A stretch of DNA of 64,000 nucleotides from Nostoc sp. JL33 (GTDB lineage: Bacteria > Cyanobacteriota > Cyanobacteriia > Cyanobacteriales > Nostocaceae), in the NCBI RefSeq assembly GCF_017114985.1, contig NZ_JABXKP010000090.1, forward strand, positions 117,828 to 181,827. The letters are read 5' to 3'. The notes beneath the pieces are model-generated. The model was not told the DNA's origin, made no database searches, and saw only the letters and a list, made by a program, of their open reading frames with translations. Positions 33,294 to 42,254 of the stretch are shown here, in pieces (the first letter of the stretch is position 1; every line of letters begins with the position of its first letter). The translations under genes and the position numbers were made by a program.

Positions 33294-34535
33294 TCACAGA
33301 AATCCGCTTGCTATATCAGGTTTCCCATCAATAGTATTGGTGGTCTTCTCCCCATGCTTTCCCTCATCAATAGAGGCAGATTCTTCTTGCCCAGAAGTAC
33401 TGTTGTCTTGCCACTCAGATCCTAATATCTTCATACCCTTTTTCAGGATGTTAATCGCCGCGTTTGTATCGCGACATATTTCCATACTACATTTAGGGCA
33501 TGAATGAGTCCTGGTGCTAAGTGCTTTTTTGACTCGACGACCACAATTTGAGCAATCTTGGGATGTATAATTAGGCGATACCGCTACTACCGCTTTATCC
33601 CAGATTTGACCATAGTAGTCTAACCATTGAGTGAACTGATACCAACTAGCGTCAGAAATCGACTTAGCCAAATAGTGATTTTTGACCATGTTCGCAATCT
33701 TCAAATCCTCATAGACAATCACATCGTTAGAGTGAACTACGCATCGAGCTTGTTTTATAGCCCAATCTTTACGCTGTCTTTGGATTTTTAGATGAACTCT
33801 ACCTAGTCGTTTACGTGCTTTATGGTAGTTGTTTGATTGAGGTTTTTTACCTAAAAGAAACTTTTTACTTAACCGCTTTGATCGCTTTTTAAGTCGACCT
33901 TCTGACTTTCTCAAAAATTGCGGATAAATTACAGCATTATCATTTTGGTCTTTGGTGAAATATTTCAACCCCAGATCCAACCCAACAACATTCCCTGTAT
34001 ATATTCCTACCTCCTTGCGGTCAGCATCAAAGCAGAATTGGGCATAATACCCATCCGCTTTCCTGACTACACGGACGCGGTTGATTTTAAGTCGATGAAG
34101 GTCTTCTCGCGTAGATGAATTGCAGAATACAGATAAAGAACCAATTTTAAAGCCATCCGTGAAAGTAATAATTTTGCAATCATCAGATAGTTTCCAACCT
34201 GACACCTTATACTCTACTGAACGAGAATGCTTTTTAAATTTAGGATAACCTTTCTTTTTCTCCTGTTTTTTACAACGCTTATAGAAACTTGAGATAGAAG
34301 TCCAAGCTCTTTCGGCACTGGCTTGACGGGCTGCGGAGTTTAACTTCAAAGCAAAGTCGAACGATGCAGCTAAGTCCTTGCACAGCTTATATAAGTCAGC
34401 TTTATCAACCCCTTGATTATCGATCCAATAGCGAACTGCTTTATTTCTAATAAATTGGGCAGCGAGAATGGCATCATCAACAGCTTGATATTGTTCCTTG
34501 GTTCCGTTTAGTAGCTTGGCTTCTCTTACTATCAT
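33294..34535 (-). CDS. tnpB: RNA-guided nuclease TnpB (IS605 OrfB/IS1341 type)
   Basis: 413 residues, full length. RuvC motifs are present: VGLDLGLKYF (first Asp), VIVYEDLKIANM (Glu), and CRDTNAAINI (last Asp), with a zinc ribbon CSNCGRRV...CPKCSMEIC between the last two. The N-terminal helix-turn-helix region (EQYQAVDDAILAAQFIRN) is intact. All catalytic residues are seen, so the nuclease should be active. The stop is close to the right-end hairpin. TnpB enzymes cut DNA guided by omega RNA and help the element persist. Confidence 0.93.
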   Translation of the reverse strand: MIVREAKLLNGTKEQYQAVDDAILAAQFIRNKAVRYWIDNQGVDKADLYKLCKDLAASFDFALKLNSAARQASAERAWTSISSFYKRCKKQEKKKGYPKFKKHSRSVEYKVSGWKLSDDCKIITFTDGFKIGSLSVFCNSSTREDLHRLKINRVRVVRKADGYYAQFCFDADRKEVGIYTGNVVGLDLGLKYFTKDQNDNAVIYPQFLRKSEGRLKKRSKRLSKKFLLGKKPQSNNYHKARKRLGRVHLKIQRQRKDWAIKQARCVVHSNDVIVYEDLKIANMVKNHYLAKSISDASWYQFTQWLDYYGQIWDKAVVAVSPNYTSQDCSNCGRRVKKALSTRTHSCPKCSMEICRDTNAAINILKKGMKILGSEWQDNSTSGQEESASIDEGKHGEKTTNTIDGKPDIASGFL

Positions 34536-34696
34536 CTGTATATTTTATCACAGAAGATTGCAGATAAAAAATATAATAGAATATAAATCCGTCCTGGAAG
34601 GACGGGGCTTTAAACCCAAATTTTCGGTAAACGGCGATAAGCATTTGTCTCCTGATTCGTTAGGCTATGTATATCCTGGTTTTTTCGAGGCGTGCT

Positions 34697-35173
34697 ATGG
34701 ATTTTGAAAGCAAAGCCAATGCCCCAACTGCTACAGACAACATAGAGTTTGCTCAACCAACTACTACCCGTAAGCCACTGGAATTGTTGCGAGATACTGA
34801 GGCTTTCCTACGTCGCCCAACCGTAGCAACACTGTCGTCGATTTTGCCACCAAAACTCAGCAATAGATTCCAAGCAAGCTCATCTTTGGCTGATGATTCC
34901 TTTAAGGAACTGGCAGAAATTGACCTAGACAGTATTAGTGATTTTGAACTGCGACCTGTACGAATTTGTGTTGGCTTCAGCTTTGTTGGTTTTGGGGCGC
35001 TGATGATATTAGTGCTGCTGCTGTACTTAAACACGTTTCATCCAAAACTCAGTACGGTTGAACAGATTCGGCAATATTGGTATCAATATGTTTGGTTTGT
35101 CAGTTTGGGTGTTACGGGGATGTTTATCTTGGGACGTGAAGCGATGCGTCCTATGCCAAAGCGACGGAAATAA
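34697..35173 (+). CDS. Cyanobacterial conserved protein with two membrane segments
   Basis: About 158 residues from ATG 34697; ATG 34667 adds ten residues overlapping the edge of the insertion element and is less likely. The N-terminal 90 residues are polar and probably disordered; a pair of hydrophobic segments follows (ICVGFSFVGFGALMILVLLLYL and WFVSLGVTGMFILG, given here by their cores VGFGALMILVLLLY and VSLGVTGMFIL) and a basic tail (MRPMPKRRK). The family is not recognised by name, and no function is assigned. Confidence 0.65.
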   Translation: MDFESKANAPTATDNIEFAQPTTTRKPLELLRDTEAFLRRPTVATLSSILPPKLSNRFQASSSLADDSFKELAEIDLDSISDFELRPVRICVGFSFVGFGALMILVLLLYLNTFHPKLSTVEQIRQYWYQYVWFVSLGVTGMFILGREAMRPMPKRRK

Positions 35174-35432
35174 TTCTTAATGACCCTTTCTACGTTCGCG
35201 AATAGCGTGTCGCAGACAGATGCTCTTGCTAGCTTGGACGCACGAGTATGCGGACTCGCTAATATAATTAATTTTTATAACCAAACTTGGCGATGACGGG
35301 GACTTAAACCCCCAGAATTCGTTAAAAGTTATGAATTTTGATTGAAAATTCTTTAATTAATAAATCATAACTTTTAAAAATTAGCACTTGAAAATGTGCT
35401 TCGGTATAAACAGCCGTTAGGAAATTTTATAC
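35174..35432. other. Intergenic region with dispersed repeat and inverted repeat
   Basis: tacgttcgcgaatagcgtgt (about 35191) is a dispersed-repeat copy. A perfect 13-bp inverted repeat, ttaaaagttatga (35322-35334) and tcataacttttaa (35365-35377), lies upstream of ppk2, and a tRNA T-arm-like string is at 35289-35315. Confidence 0.6.
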
Positions 35433-36302
35433 ATGAATCATGATGCTTTCATTGTTCCACCAGGTTCAAAGATTTCTCTGAAAAAAAACTATGACCCAGC
35501 CTATAAGACTGATTTTGATGAAAAAGCTGATGCTGCAACCAAATTACAGGCAGATATTGAACGACTAGGAAATTACCAAAATATTCTCTACGCTCAAAAC
35601 ACCTATGCCTTGCTGATTATTTTTCAGGCGATGGATGCTGCTGGCAAAGATAGCACAATTAAACATGTAACCTCTGGTGTGAACCCGCAAGGATTTCAGG
35701 TGTTTAGTTTTAAGGGGCCTAGTGCAGAAGAATTAGACCATGACTACCTGTGGCGAACAACGAAGGCTTTGCCAGAAAGAGGCCGAATTGGGATATTCAA
35801 CCGTTCATACTATGAAGAAGTGCTTGTGGTTCGTGTCCATCCAGAAATGCTTAAGAAACAACAACTTCCCCATTTACCTGAGGGAAAGAAGATATGGAAG
35901 CAGCGCTTTGAAGAAATCAATAATTTTGAAAAGCATTTGGTAAACAATGGTGTAATCATCCTGAAGTTTTTTCTAAATGTCTCGAAATCAGAGCAGAAAA
36001 AACGCTTTTTAGAACGGATTGAATATCCTGAAAAAAATTGGAAATTTTCCGATAGCGATGTCCAAGAACGAGCTTTCTGGGATGATTATATGAATGCTTA
36101 TGAAGAAATTTTTAATTATACTAGTACGAAATGGGCACCGTGGTATATTATTCCTGCCGATCGCAAATGGTTTACACGCCTAGTAGTCGCCAATATTATC
36201 TGCACAAAATTGCAAGAACTAAATCTGCAATACCCGACAGTTAGTGAGGAACATAGGCAGCAAATTTTACAGGCGAAACGCATTCTAGAACAGGAAGATT
36301 AA
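35433..36302 (+). CDS. ppk2: Polyphosphate kinase 2 family protein
   Basis: 289 residues, a single PPK2 domain. The P-loop-like FQAMDAAGKDSTIKH is near residue 67, RIGIFNRSYYEEVLVVRVHP (Walker B/lid) near 127, and FLNVSKSEQKKRF later. The length and N-terminal lead (PPGSKISLKKNYDP) fit the PPK2 group that phosphorylates AMP/ADP or uses NDP with polyphosphate (TIGR03709-like). It regenerates nucleotides from polyphosphate or makes it; direction cannot be read from the sequence. Confidence 0.92.
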   Translation: MNHDAFIVPPGSKISLKKNYDPAYKTDFDEKADAATKLQADIERLGNYQNILYAQNTYALLIIFQAMDAAGKDSTIKHVTSGVNPQGFQVFSFKGPSAEELDHDYLWRTTKALPERGRIGIFNRSYYEEVLVVRVHPEMLKKQQLPHLPEGKKIWKQRFEEINNFEKHLVNNGVIILKFFLNVSKSEQKKRFLERIEYPEKNWKFSDSDVQERAFWDDYMNAYEEIFNYTSTKWAPWYIIPADRKWFTRLVVANIICTKLQELNLQYPTVSEEHRQQILQAKRILEQED

Positions 36303-36436
36303 GACATGAACTAAATAAATAAATAAATGCTAAATTAGTTAAATTATACTCTATAATTTAAAGGATGCAAAATTGTAACTTGACTAACGCTATTTGCTAG
36401 GAAAAAAGTTTAGCAGATAGTCCTAGCCGCAAAATA

Positions 36437-37069
36437 ATGATTCAGATGGCAGAGGATGGGAACAATGATCTACCTCACTTTAGTAATGCTGCCTTTGATA
36501 TTGTGGCGATCGCAGCCTCAGCAGGCGGTCTGACTGCTTTAGCTAAAGTGCTATCGAGTGTACCGACAGAATTTACAGCCGCGATCGCCATTGTGCAACA
36601 CCTCGGCCCCCAATACCGCTCGTTCATGGCAGAAATTCTGACTCGGCGCACGACTCTTACTGTCAAGCAGGCAGAAGAGGGAGATTGCCTTACACCAGGA
36701 ACAGCTTACGTTGCCCCACCTAATCGTCACTTGGTAGTTAACGGTGACGGCACACTTTCCTTATCACAGTCGGAATTAGTACATTTTTTACGTCCTTCGG
36801 CTGACCTGTTATTTGAATCAGTTGCAGCCACTTACAAAGACAGAGCGATCGCTGTTGTGCTAACTGGAACAGGTAGCGACGGCGCGATGGGAGTAGAAGC
36901 GATAAAAAAAATGGGCGGTACTGTCATTGTCCAAGACGTAGAAACCTCCGAATTTTCCGGGATGCCCTCCGCCGCAATTCAAACTGGCAACGTAGATTTT
37001 ATTCTCCCCCTTGATGAAATCTCCAGCACTCTGGTGACTTTGGTTATGGGTAATATTGAAATAAACTAA
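36437..37069 (+). CDS. CheB-type methylesterase domain protein
   Basis: 210 residues, catalytic CheB domain only, no receiver domain. The catalytic serine and histidine regions are AIAASAGGLTAL (near 28) and IVQHLGPQYRSFMAE (near 55), and the aspartate region is VLTGTGSDGAMG (near 145). CheB removes methyl groups from glutamates of chemoreceptors. The CheR-like gene follows by 113 bp. In many bacteria these two are fused with PAS domains and a histidine kinase; here they are separate proteins and no kinase is next to them. Confidence 0.9.
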   Translation: MIQMAEDGNNDLPHFSNAAFDIVAIAASAGGLTALAKVLSSVPTEFTAAIAIVQHLGPQYRSFMAEILTRRTTLTVKQAEEGDCLTPGTAYVAPPNRHLVVNGDGTLSLSQSELVHFLRPSADLLFESVAATYKDRAIAVVLTGTGSDGAMGVEAIKKMGGTVIVQDVETSEFSGMPSAAIQTGNVDFILPLDEISSTLVTLVMGNIEIN

Positions 37070-37182
37070 ACTAAGATATTGTATCAGTCCCAACATCTGC
37101 CTCAAAATTCATTCTGAGGCTAATTAAAGTCGTCTAAAGACGACTGAATAGAAAAACTTTTAATTTAAAATCCCAAATTGGT

Positions 37183-39072
37183 ATGACTTCCGCAGAAAAA
37201 GATCCGGAATTTGAAAATCTACTGATTTATCTCAGACAAAACCGGGGATTTGATTTTACAGGCTATAAGCGCTCGAGTTTGATGCGTCGGGTAAGCAAGC
37301 GGATGCAGTCATTTAACATAGAGAACTTTGAACAGTATCTAGACTACCTAGAAGTTCATCCAGAGGAATTCAATTATCTTTTCAACACTATCCTAATTAA
37401 CGTCACGGATTTTTTTCGAGATTCATCAGCTTGGGAATACATAGCAGAGCAAATATTGCCTAATCTGATTCGGAATAAAAAAACTTCTGACCAAATCCGC
37501 ATCTGGAGCGCTGGCTGTGCTTCTGGGCAAGAAGCTTATACCCTGGCAATATTGATGGCTGAAATATTGGGAGCAGAGGAATTTCGCCAACGAGTGAAAA
37601 TCTACGCCACAGATGTAGATGAAGATGCTCTCAACCACGCACGTTTTGCTATGTATTCAGCAAAAGATGTCCAGGCGGTGCCAGATGAACTGCGGCAGAA
37701 ATACTTTGAAATTGTCGGTAACTGCTATGTCTTCCGCTCAGACTTGCGCCGCTCAGTGATTTTTGGTCGTCACGATCTGCTTCAGGATGCGCCCATTTCG
37801 CGCTTAGATTTGCTGGTCAGCCGCAATACATTAATGTATTTTAATTCTGAGGCTCAAGGGCGAATTCTAGCCCGGTTTCATTTTGCATTAAATGATAATG
37901 GCTATCTGTTTTTGGGGAAAGCAGAGATGCTAGTGATGCATTCTAATCTGTTTACACCAATGGACTTAAAAAACCGGATATTTACTAAGATATCGCTGGT
38001 GAATATCCGCGCTCGCCTCTTAGTTATGGCAAATTCAGTAGATGAAGAATCTAACAGCCGTTTGTCTCGACACCTGCGGCTGCGAGATATGGGTTTTGAC
38101 ACAGCACCAATTGCCCAAGTAATCATTGATATTAATGGCATTTTGGTAATGATGAACGAGCAGGCGCGGACTTTGTTCGCCCTTTCTCCCAAAGATTTAG
38201 CTCGTCCCTTCCAGGATCTGGAACTTTCCTATCGACCAATTGAGTTGCGATCGCTAATTGAACGGGCTTATACTGAACGCCGCCCTGTGACTCTGACAAA
38301 TGTAGAGCGCTATTTCTCAAACACAGAAACGCAATATCTGGATGTGCGGATTACGCCTTTGCAAGAAACAGCCACCACTTTCTTAGGGGTCAGCATCACC
38401 TTTCATGATGTCACCCGTTACATTAAACTTCAAGAGGCGCTGCAACGCTCCCAACAGGAATTAGAAACCACCAACGAAGAATTACAATCTACTAATGAAG
38501 AGTTAGAAACCACCAACGAAGAACTACAATCTACCAATGAAGAATTAGAAACCACCAACGAAGAACTACAATCTACCAATGAAGAATTGGAGACGATGAA
38601 TGAAGAATTACAATCTACTAATGAAGAATTACAAACAATTAATAACGAACTGAGCGATCGCACCATAGAACTTAATCGCACTAACATTTTCCTCAGCTCT
38701 ATTCTCAGAAGTCTCCAAACTGGAATAGTGGTAATTGATAGCAGCTTTAATATCTCAATTTGGAATTACATGGTAGAAGATTTATGGGGCTTGCGAATTG
38801 ATGAAGTTTTAGGACAGTCTATCTTCAGCCTAGATATTGGGCTACCCGTCGAGCAGTTGCGATCGGCCATCCGCGACTCCCTATCCGGGAAAAAGCAGTT
38901 TCAAGAAATGATCCTTGATGCTACCAATCGTCGGGGTAGGCAAATAAAATGTTACCTGGCAATCACTCCCCTGCTTGGTATTGAAATGCAGGGAGCAGTT
39001 TTGATGATGGCAGATGTAGAGAGAGTTAGCAGTATGATTTCTACTCAAGAGATGGAGGAACGGCAGCAGTAA
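37183..39072 (+). CDS. CheR-type methyltransferase with PAS domains and repeat coiled coil
   Basis: 629 residues. CheR N-terminal domain (about 1-75) with GFDFTGYKRSSLMRRV, SAM domain with IWSAGCASGQEAYTLA near 107 and ATDVDEDAL, then a PAS domain at about 300-420, a coiled coil of 14-residue repeats (ETTNEELQSTNEEL) at about 425-485, and a second PAS domain at 500-620. This is the front and middle of the CheBR-PAS architecture, without the kinase end. It pairs with the CheB-like gene upstream. The target of methylation is unknown; the output may be sensory adaptation or regulation. Confidence 0.9.
   Translation: MTSAEKDPEFENLLIYLRQNRGFDFTGYKRSSLMRRVSKRMQSFNIENFEQYLDYLEVHPEEFNYLFNTILINVTDFFRDSSAWEYIAEQILPNLIRNKKTSDQIRIWSAGCASGQEAYTLAILMAEILGAEEFRQRVKIYATDVDEDALNHARFAMYSAKDVQAVPDELRQKYFEIVGNCYVFRSDLRRSVIFGRHDLLQDAPISRLDLLVSRNTLMYFNSEAQGRILARFHFALNDNGYLFLGKAEMLVMHSNLFTPMDLKNRIFTKISLVNIRARLLVMANSVDEESNSRLSRHLRLRDMGFDTAPIAQVIIDINGILVMMNEQARTLFALSPKDLARPFQDLELSYRPIELRSLIERAYTERRPVTLTNVERYFSNTETQYLDVRITPLQETATTFLGVSITFHDVTRYIKLQEALQRSQQELETTNEELQSTNEELETTNEELQSTNEELETTNEELQSTNEELETMNEELQSTNEELQTINNELSDRTIELNRTNIFLSSILRSLQTGIVVIDSSFNISIWNYMVEDLWGLRIDEVLGQSIFSLDIGLPVEQLRSAIRDSLSGKKQFQEMILDATNRRGRQIKCYLAITPLLGIEMQGAVLMMADVERVSSMISTQEMEERQQ
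38457..38640 (+). repeat. 42-bp tandem repeats within the CheR-PAS gene
   Basis: About four units of gaattagaaaccaccaacga plus gaactacaatctaccaatga (42 bp) encode the coiled-coil repeats. Neighbouring units are nearly identical at the DNA level, so copy number could vary. Confidence 0.9.
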
Positions 39073-39194
39073 GATTGACTCTCATTGGGCTAAGAGGATG
39101 TTTGAAAACTTCTTCTGTGTTTATCAGAAAAGAACTATCCTGGAGGAAATACTGGTTGGGTTAAGTTAGATTAATAAAGAGGAAAAAATTTGCT

Positions 39195-39842
39195 ATGTTA
39201 CTTGAACTCAACCAACTAATTGTTAGAGCCGGTCATCAGTTGTTGATTAAAGATATCTCCTGGTCGGCATACAAACGGATTTTGGCAGAATTGGGAGACA
39301 ATCGCAGTTTTAGGATAGGTTATAGTCAAGGGATACTGGAAATAATGGCTCCATTGCCAGAGCATGAAGTAGCAAAAGTTATTATTGGAGACTTGGTAAA
39401 AGTTTTATTAGAAGAACTGGATTTAGAATTTTGGAGTTTGGGTTCTACAACTTTTGATAAAGAAAGTATGGATGCTGGGGTAGAACCAGATGATTGTTTC
39501 TATATCCAAAATGAAGCTAGAATTAGGGGCAAAGATAGAATAAATTTAGAAATCGACCCGCCTCCAGATTTGGCTATTGAAATTGATATTACCTCGCGCA
39601 CTCGTTTCAATAATTATCAAGCTTTGAGAGTACCAGAACTATGGCGATGGAATGGAAGCAAGTTAGAAATAAACGTGCTGTTCGATGGAAAATATGTAGA
39701 ATCAAATACCAGTTCTATTTTCCCCAATCTCCCAATTTGCCAAGTGATTCCCGAATATTTAATGCTGAGTAAAACCAATGGCAGAAATGCGACAATGAAA
39801 GCATTTCGTGCGTGGACAAGACAGCAAATAGGAGCCATTTAG
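39195..39842 (+). CDS. Uma2 family protein (PD-(D/E)XK-like nuclease, DUF820)
   Basis: 215 residues. Typical features: GILEIMAPLPEHEVAKVII near residue 43, EPDDCFYIQN near 98, and the nuclease core PPDLAIEIDITSRTR with the D-(E)xD pattern near 121, followed by VPELWRW. Uma2 proteins are very numerous in cyanobacteria, often with transposon-like spread; their role is not established. The open frame is intact and isolated. Confidence 0.9.
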   Translation: MLLELNQLIVRAGHQLLIKDISWSAYKRILAELGDNRSFRIGYSQGILEIMAPLPEHEVAKVIIGDLVKVLLEELDLEFWSLGSTTFDKESMDAGVEPDDCFYIQNEARIRGKDRINLEIDPPPDLAIEIDITSRTRFNNYQALRVPELWRWNGSKLEINVLFDGKYVESNTSSIFPNLPICQVIPEYLMLSKTNGRNATMKAFRAWTRQQIGAI

Positions 39843-40127
39843 AAGTCTTGTCAGCTTTTGGTAATTAATGACGCGCCGTTACCACCGCCTCACCGAATTT
39901 TAGATTTTAAATTTTGGAAAATGGAATTGTTGGGCATTGCCTAAGAAGAGAAGATTCTTGCGTTCCATTATTTAAAAAGGTCTCTTCGCAAGAGCGTCTG
40001 GTAGAGTTGCGAACGTATTTAAACGCGAGAATAATTCTTTAATCCAAAATCTAAAATTAAATGGCTTGCCCCTGACTTGATTGCTGGGGTCAATCTAAAA
40101 TCTAAAATCCTTGTATTGTCTGACTAG
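39843..40127. other. Repeat-rich spacer before the miaE fragment
   Basis: Contains AATCTAAAAT-type short repeats (about 39900, 40030, 40095) and gtctcttcgcaagagcgtct (about 39980), a dispersed repeat. No gene seen; the missing 5' part of miaE is not here. Confidence 0.65.
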
Positions 40128-40436
40128 GGCGCGGGTTTAAGAGCTACAGTACGCCCCAAAGAACCTGAGCAATTTCTGGATTCCTTACTCACTGGTTTAA
40201 TTGAAGCTCGCTCTAGTGAACGCCTGAGGCTATTATCTGCTCACCGTCCAGAGCCAGAGTTAGGAAAATTTTATCGTGGGTTAATGGCATCCGAAGCGCG
40301 TCACTACGGTATATATTGGGTTTTAGCTGCTACTTATTTCGACAAAGAAATTGTCATGCAACGGCTTGATGAATTAACAATTGTCGAAAGCGAGTTGCTG
40401 GCGACTTTGCATCCAGAACCTAGAATTCACAGTTAG
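40128..40436 (+). pseudogene. miaE: miaE fragment, C-terminal half only
   Basis: The frame reads GAGLRATVRPKEPEQFL, SLLTGLIEARSSERLRLLS, FYRGLMASEARHYGIYWVLA and ends at TAG 40434-40436. These contain the C-terminal iron-ligand region (EARSSER and EARHYG) of the diiron enzyme MiaE, which hydroxylates ms2i6A in tRNA. The N-terminal half with the first ligands is missing, and no start codon is present near. Clearly a remnant in this strain; a full copy elsewhere cannot be judged. Confidence 0.85.
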
Positions 40437-40454
40437 TAGACTAAGGCAACAGAT

Positions 40455-40859
40455 ATGAAGCTTCAGTTAACACACCTGAGACTGCTTGTCTCCAACTACA
40501 AAGATTCTTTTCTGTTCTACCGCGATCTGCTGAAATTTGATGTAGATTGGGGCGATGAAGATAGCGGATATGCTGAGTTTAATACCGGATATCTCAAGCT
40601 GGGTTTGTTCAAAAAAGAATTAATGGCCCAAGTAGTCCCAAGAATCGAACAGCCTTCATATGTTGTCAATCGAGATAAAATTGTCTTGATTTTCGCAGTC
40701 GATAACGTGGATGAGGTCTATGAGCAAGTAAAAGCTCACAATGCGATTGTTGTGAGTCAACCACAAGATCGCCCAGGCTGGGGAATCCGCACAGCTCATT
40801 TTCGCGATCCTGATGGCAATCTCATCGAAATCTACAACAATCTAGGAATTGTCAGCTAA
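40455..40859 (+). CDS. VOC family (glyoxalase-like) protein
   Basis: 134 residues, two beta-alpha-beta-beta-beta modules. RLLVSNYKDSFLFYRDLLKF opens the first, DVDEVYEQVKAH and GIRTAHFRDPDGNLIEIYNNL end the second, with the usual metal-ligand glutamate in the latter. Members include glyoxalases, dioxygenases and fosfomycin-type resistance proteins; the activity cannot be assigned. It follows the miaE fragment by 18 bp on the same strand. Confidence 0.9.
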   Translation: MKLQLTHLRLLVSNYKDSFLFYRDLLKFDVDWGDEDSGYAEFNTGYLKLGLFKKELMAQVVPRIEQPSYVVNRDKIVLIFAVDNVDEVYEQVKAHNAIVVSQPQDRPGWGIRTAHFRDPDGNLIEIYNNLGIVS

Positions 40860-40995
40860 AGATGACTTTTTTCAGTACTGGCAGAATTCACGCCTTGAAA
40901 GTACCGCCTGAAATCGACTCTGTAAGAATTGCTATTTGCTGGGTAAATTGGGATATAGATGCGGAAAAATTTTCCCTTGTAAACTTGACCAGCAA

Positions 40996-41490
40996 ATGGT
41001 AATGAAAAACTATTATCAAGATTTTATAATCCGTGATTGGGTGCAAAGCGATCGCACTAGAGCTGCCGAAGTCATCAGTTATGTATTATCAGAATACGGA
41101 CTAGGTTGGGAACCAAAGGGCGCTGACCGAGATGTGCTGCGAGTAGAGGAATGTTATTTAGCTACTGGGGGAGAGTTTTGGGTAATTGAACACCAAAGCC
41201 AGTTAGTCGGTACTGGAGCATACTACCCCATACATCGTGGGGAAAAAGCTGTAGAAATCCGCAAAATGTATCTTTTGCCCAGTATCAGGGGTTTGGGACT
41301 GGGCAAATATTTGTTACAACAGCTAGAAGCAGCGATCGCAGTGCGTGGATTTGGGCAAATTTGGATTGAAACCGCCAGCGTTTTGGTGGAAGCAGTCAAG
41401 CTGTATGAAAGCAACGGCTACACTCCCGCAACCGGAGTAAAAACAACAAGGTGTGATCGCGTGTATGTTAAATTCCTCAACCAGCCCTAA
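40996..41490 (+). CDS. GNAT acetyltransferase
   Basis: About 164 residues from ATG 40996; the open frame starts with TTG 40936, less likely. The acetyl-CoA motif LPSIRGLGLGKYLLQQLE is near residue 97, followed by FGQIWIETASVLVEAVKLYESNGY, here by its parts IETASVLVEA and YESNGY. The stop is directly followed by the ATG of the ComF-like gene, so both are translationally linked. Confidence 0.88.
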   Translation: MVMKNYYQDFIIRDWVQSDRTRAAEVISYVLSEYGLGWEPKGADRDVLRVEECYLATGGEFWVIEHQSQLVGTGAYYPIHRGEKAVEIRKMYLLPSIRGLGLGKYLLQQLEAAIAVRGFGQIWIETASVLVEAVKLYESNGYTPATGVKTTRCDRVYVKFLNQP

Positions 41491-42168
41491 ATGCATACTT
41501 GGATTAAAAATCTCCCAGGCTTACTCAATCTTTTTCTCCAATCCCATTGCCCCCTATGTCAACGTGCAACTTCCCAAGAATTCTGTCAAAACTGCACCAG
41601 ACAACTGCAAAAATGTCAACTTAAAGACTCAATTTCTCTATGGCAAGAACCAATACCAGTGTTTTGCTGGGGGGAGTATAGTGGCCCGGTGAAACGGGCG
41701 ATCGCGGCGATGAAATACGAAAATCAACCCCAAATAGCTCGTCCTTTGGGTCAATGGTTAGGAGAAGCATGGTTGTTAAATTCACCGAGCCGAGATAGCC
41801 GGCCTGTGGTAGTTCCCATCCCACTCCACGCTAGCAAACAAAAGCAACGTAAATACAATCAAGCCGCACTCATAGCACAAAGCTTCTGCGAAATAACCGG
41901 ATTAAAATTGAAACTAAACGGTTTAGCAAGAGTGCGAGAAACTGAAGCGCAGTTTGGTTTGTCGGTATCTAAACGACAAAAAAACTTGGACAAAGCCTTT
42001 GATATTGGCCAAGTTTTTCGCCGTCATCCTCCAAATGTCCCAGTGCTGTTAGTGGACGACATTTATACTACTGGTGCTACTGCCAGGTCTGCTGTGCAAA
42101 CACTTCGTCAGTATGGAATTGTGGTCTTAGGATTAGTCGCAGTAGCCACTACGGTCAAAGACGGATAA
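41491..42168 (+). CDS. comF: ComF family phosphoribosyltransferase-like protein
   Basis: 225 residues. A zinc-finger-like N-terminus CPLCQRATSQEFCQNC (about 22-37), then VPIPLHASKQKQRKYNQAA, and the PRPP-binding VLLVDDIYTTGATARSA near 187. ComF is needed for natural DNA uptake; cyanobacteria possess the competence machinery, so a role in transformation is plausible. It starts directly at the end of the GNAT gene. Confidence 0.9.
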   Translation: MHTWIKNLPGLLNLFLQSHCPLCQRATSQEFCQNCTRQLQKCQLKDSISLWQEPIPVFCWGEYSGPVKRAIAAMKYENQPQIARPLGQWLGEAWLLNSPSRDSRPVVVPIPLHASKQKQRKYNQAALIAQSFCEITGLKLKLNGLARVRETEAQFGLSVSKRQKNLDKAFDIGQVFRRHPPNVPVLLVDDIYTTGATARSAVQTLRQYGIVVLGLVAVATTVKDG

Positions 42169-42254
42169 ATCAAGAATTAATGGGCAAGCTTTGACAAATA
42201 AATGCATAAATTGACCGAATTACCCTATTTTTGTGGCAAAATTGCTTGAAATGT

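Larger units (their letters stand above)
33249..34625 (-). mobile_element. IS1341-type (IS200/IS605 family) element, tnpB only
   Basis: About 1.38 kb. The end after tnpB carries a hairpin with stem tcctcg-gcg/cgc-a-cgagga (33257-33279), the other end a hairpin ccgtcc-ctggaa-like loop-ggacgg (34589-34605) next to ggctttaaaccc. Such subterminal hairpins are the transposon ends of this family, which makes no target duplication. There is no tnpA, so mobility would need a transposase in trans. Outer limits are estimated to a few bases. Confidence 0.8.

Noticed and set aside
35289..35315. tRNA T-arm-like string (gacggggacttaaaccccc) before ppk2
   Set aside because: Only a T-arm-like half is seen; no matching acceptor 5' half, D-arm or anticodon arm within 150 bp, so a tRNA call is not supported.
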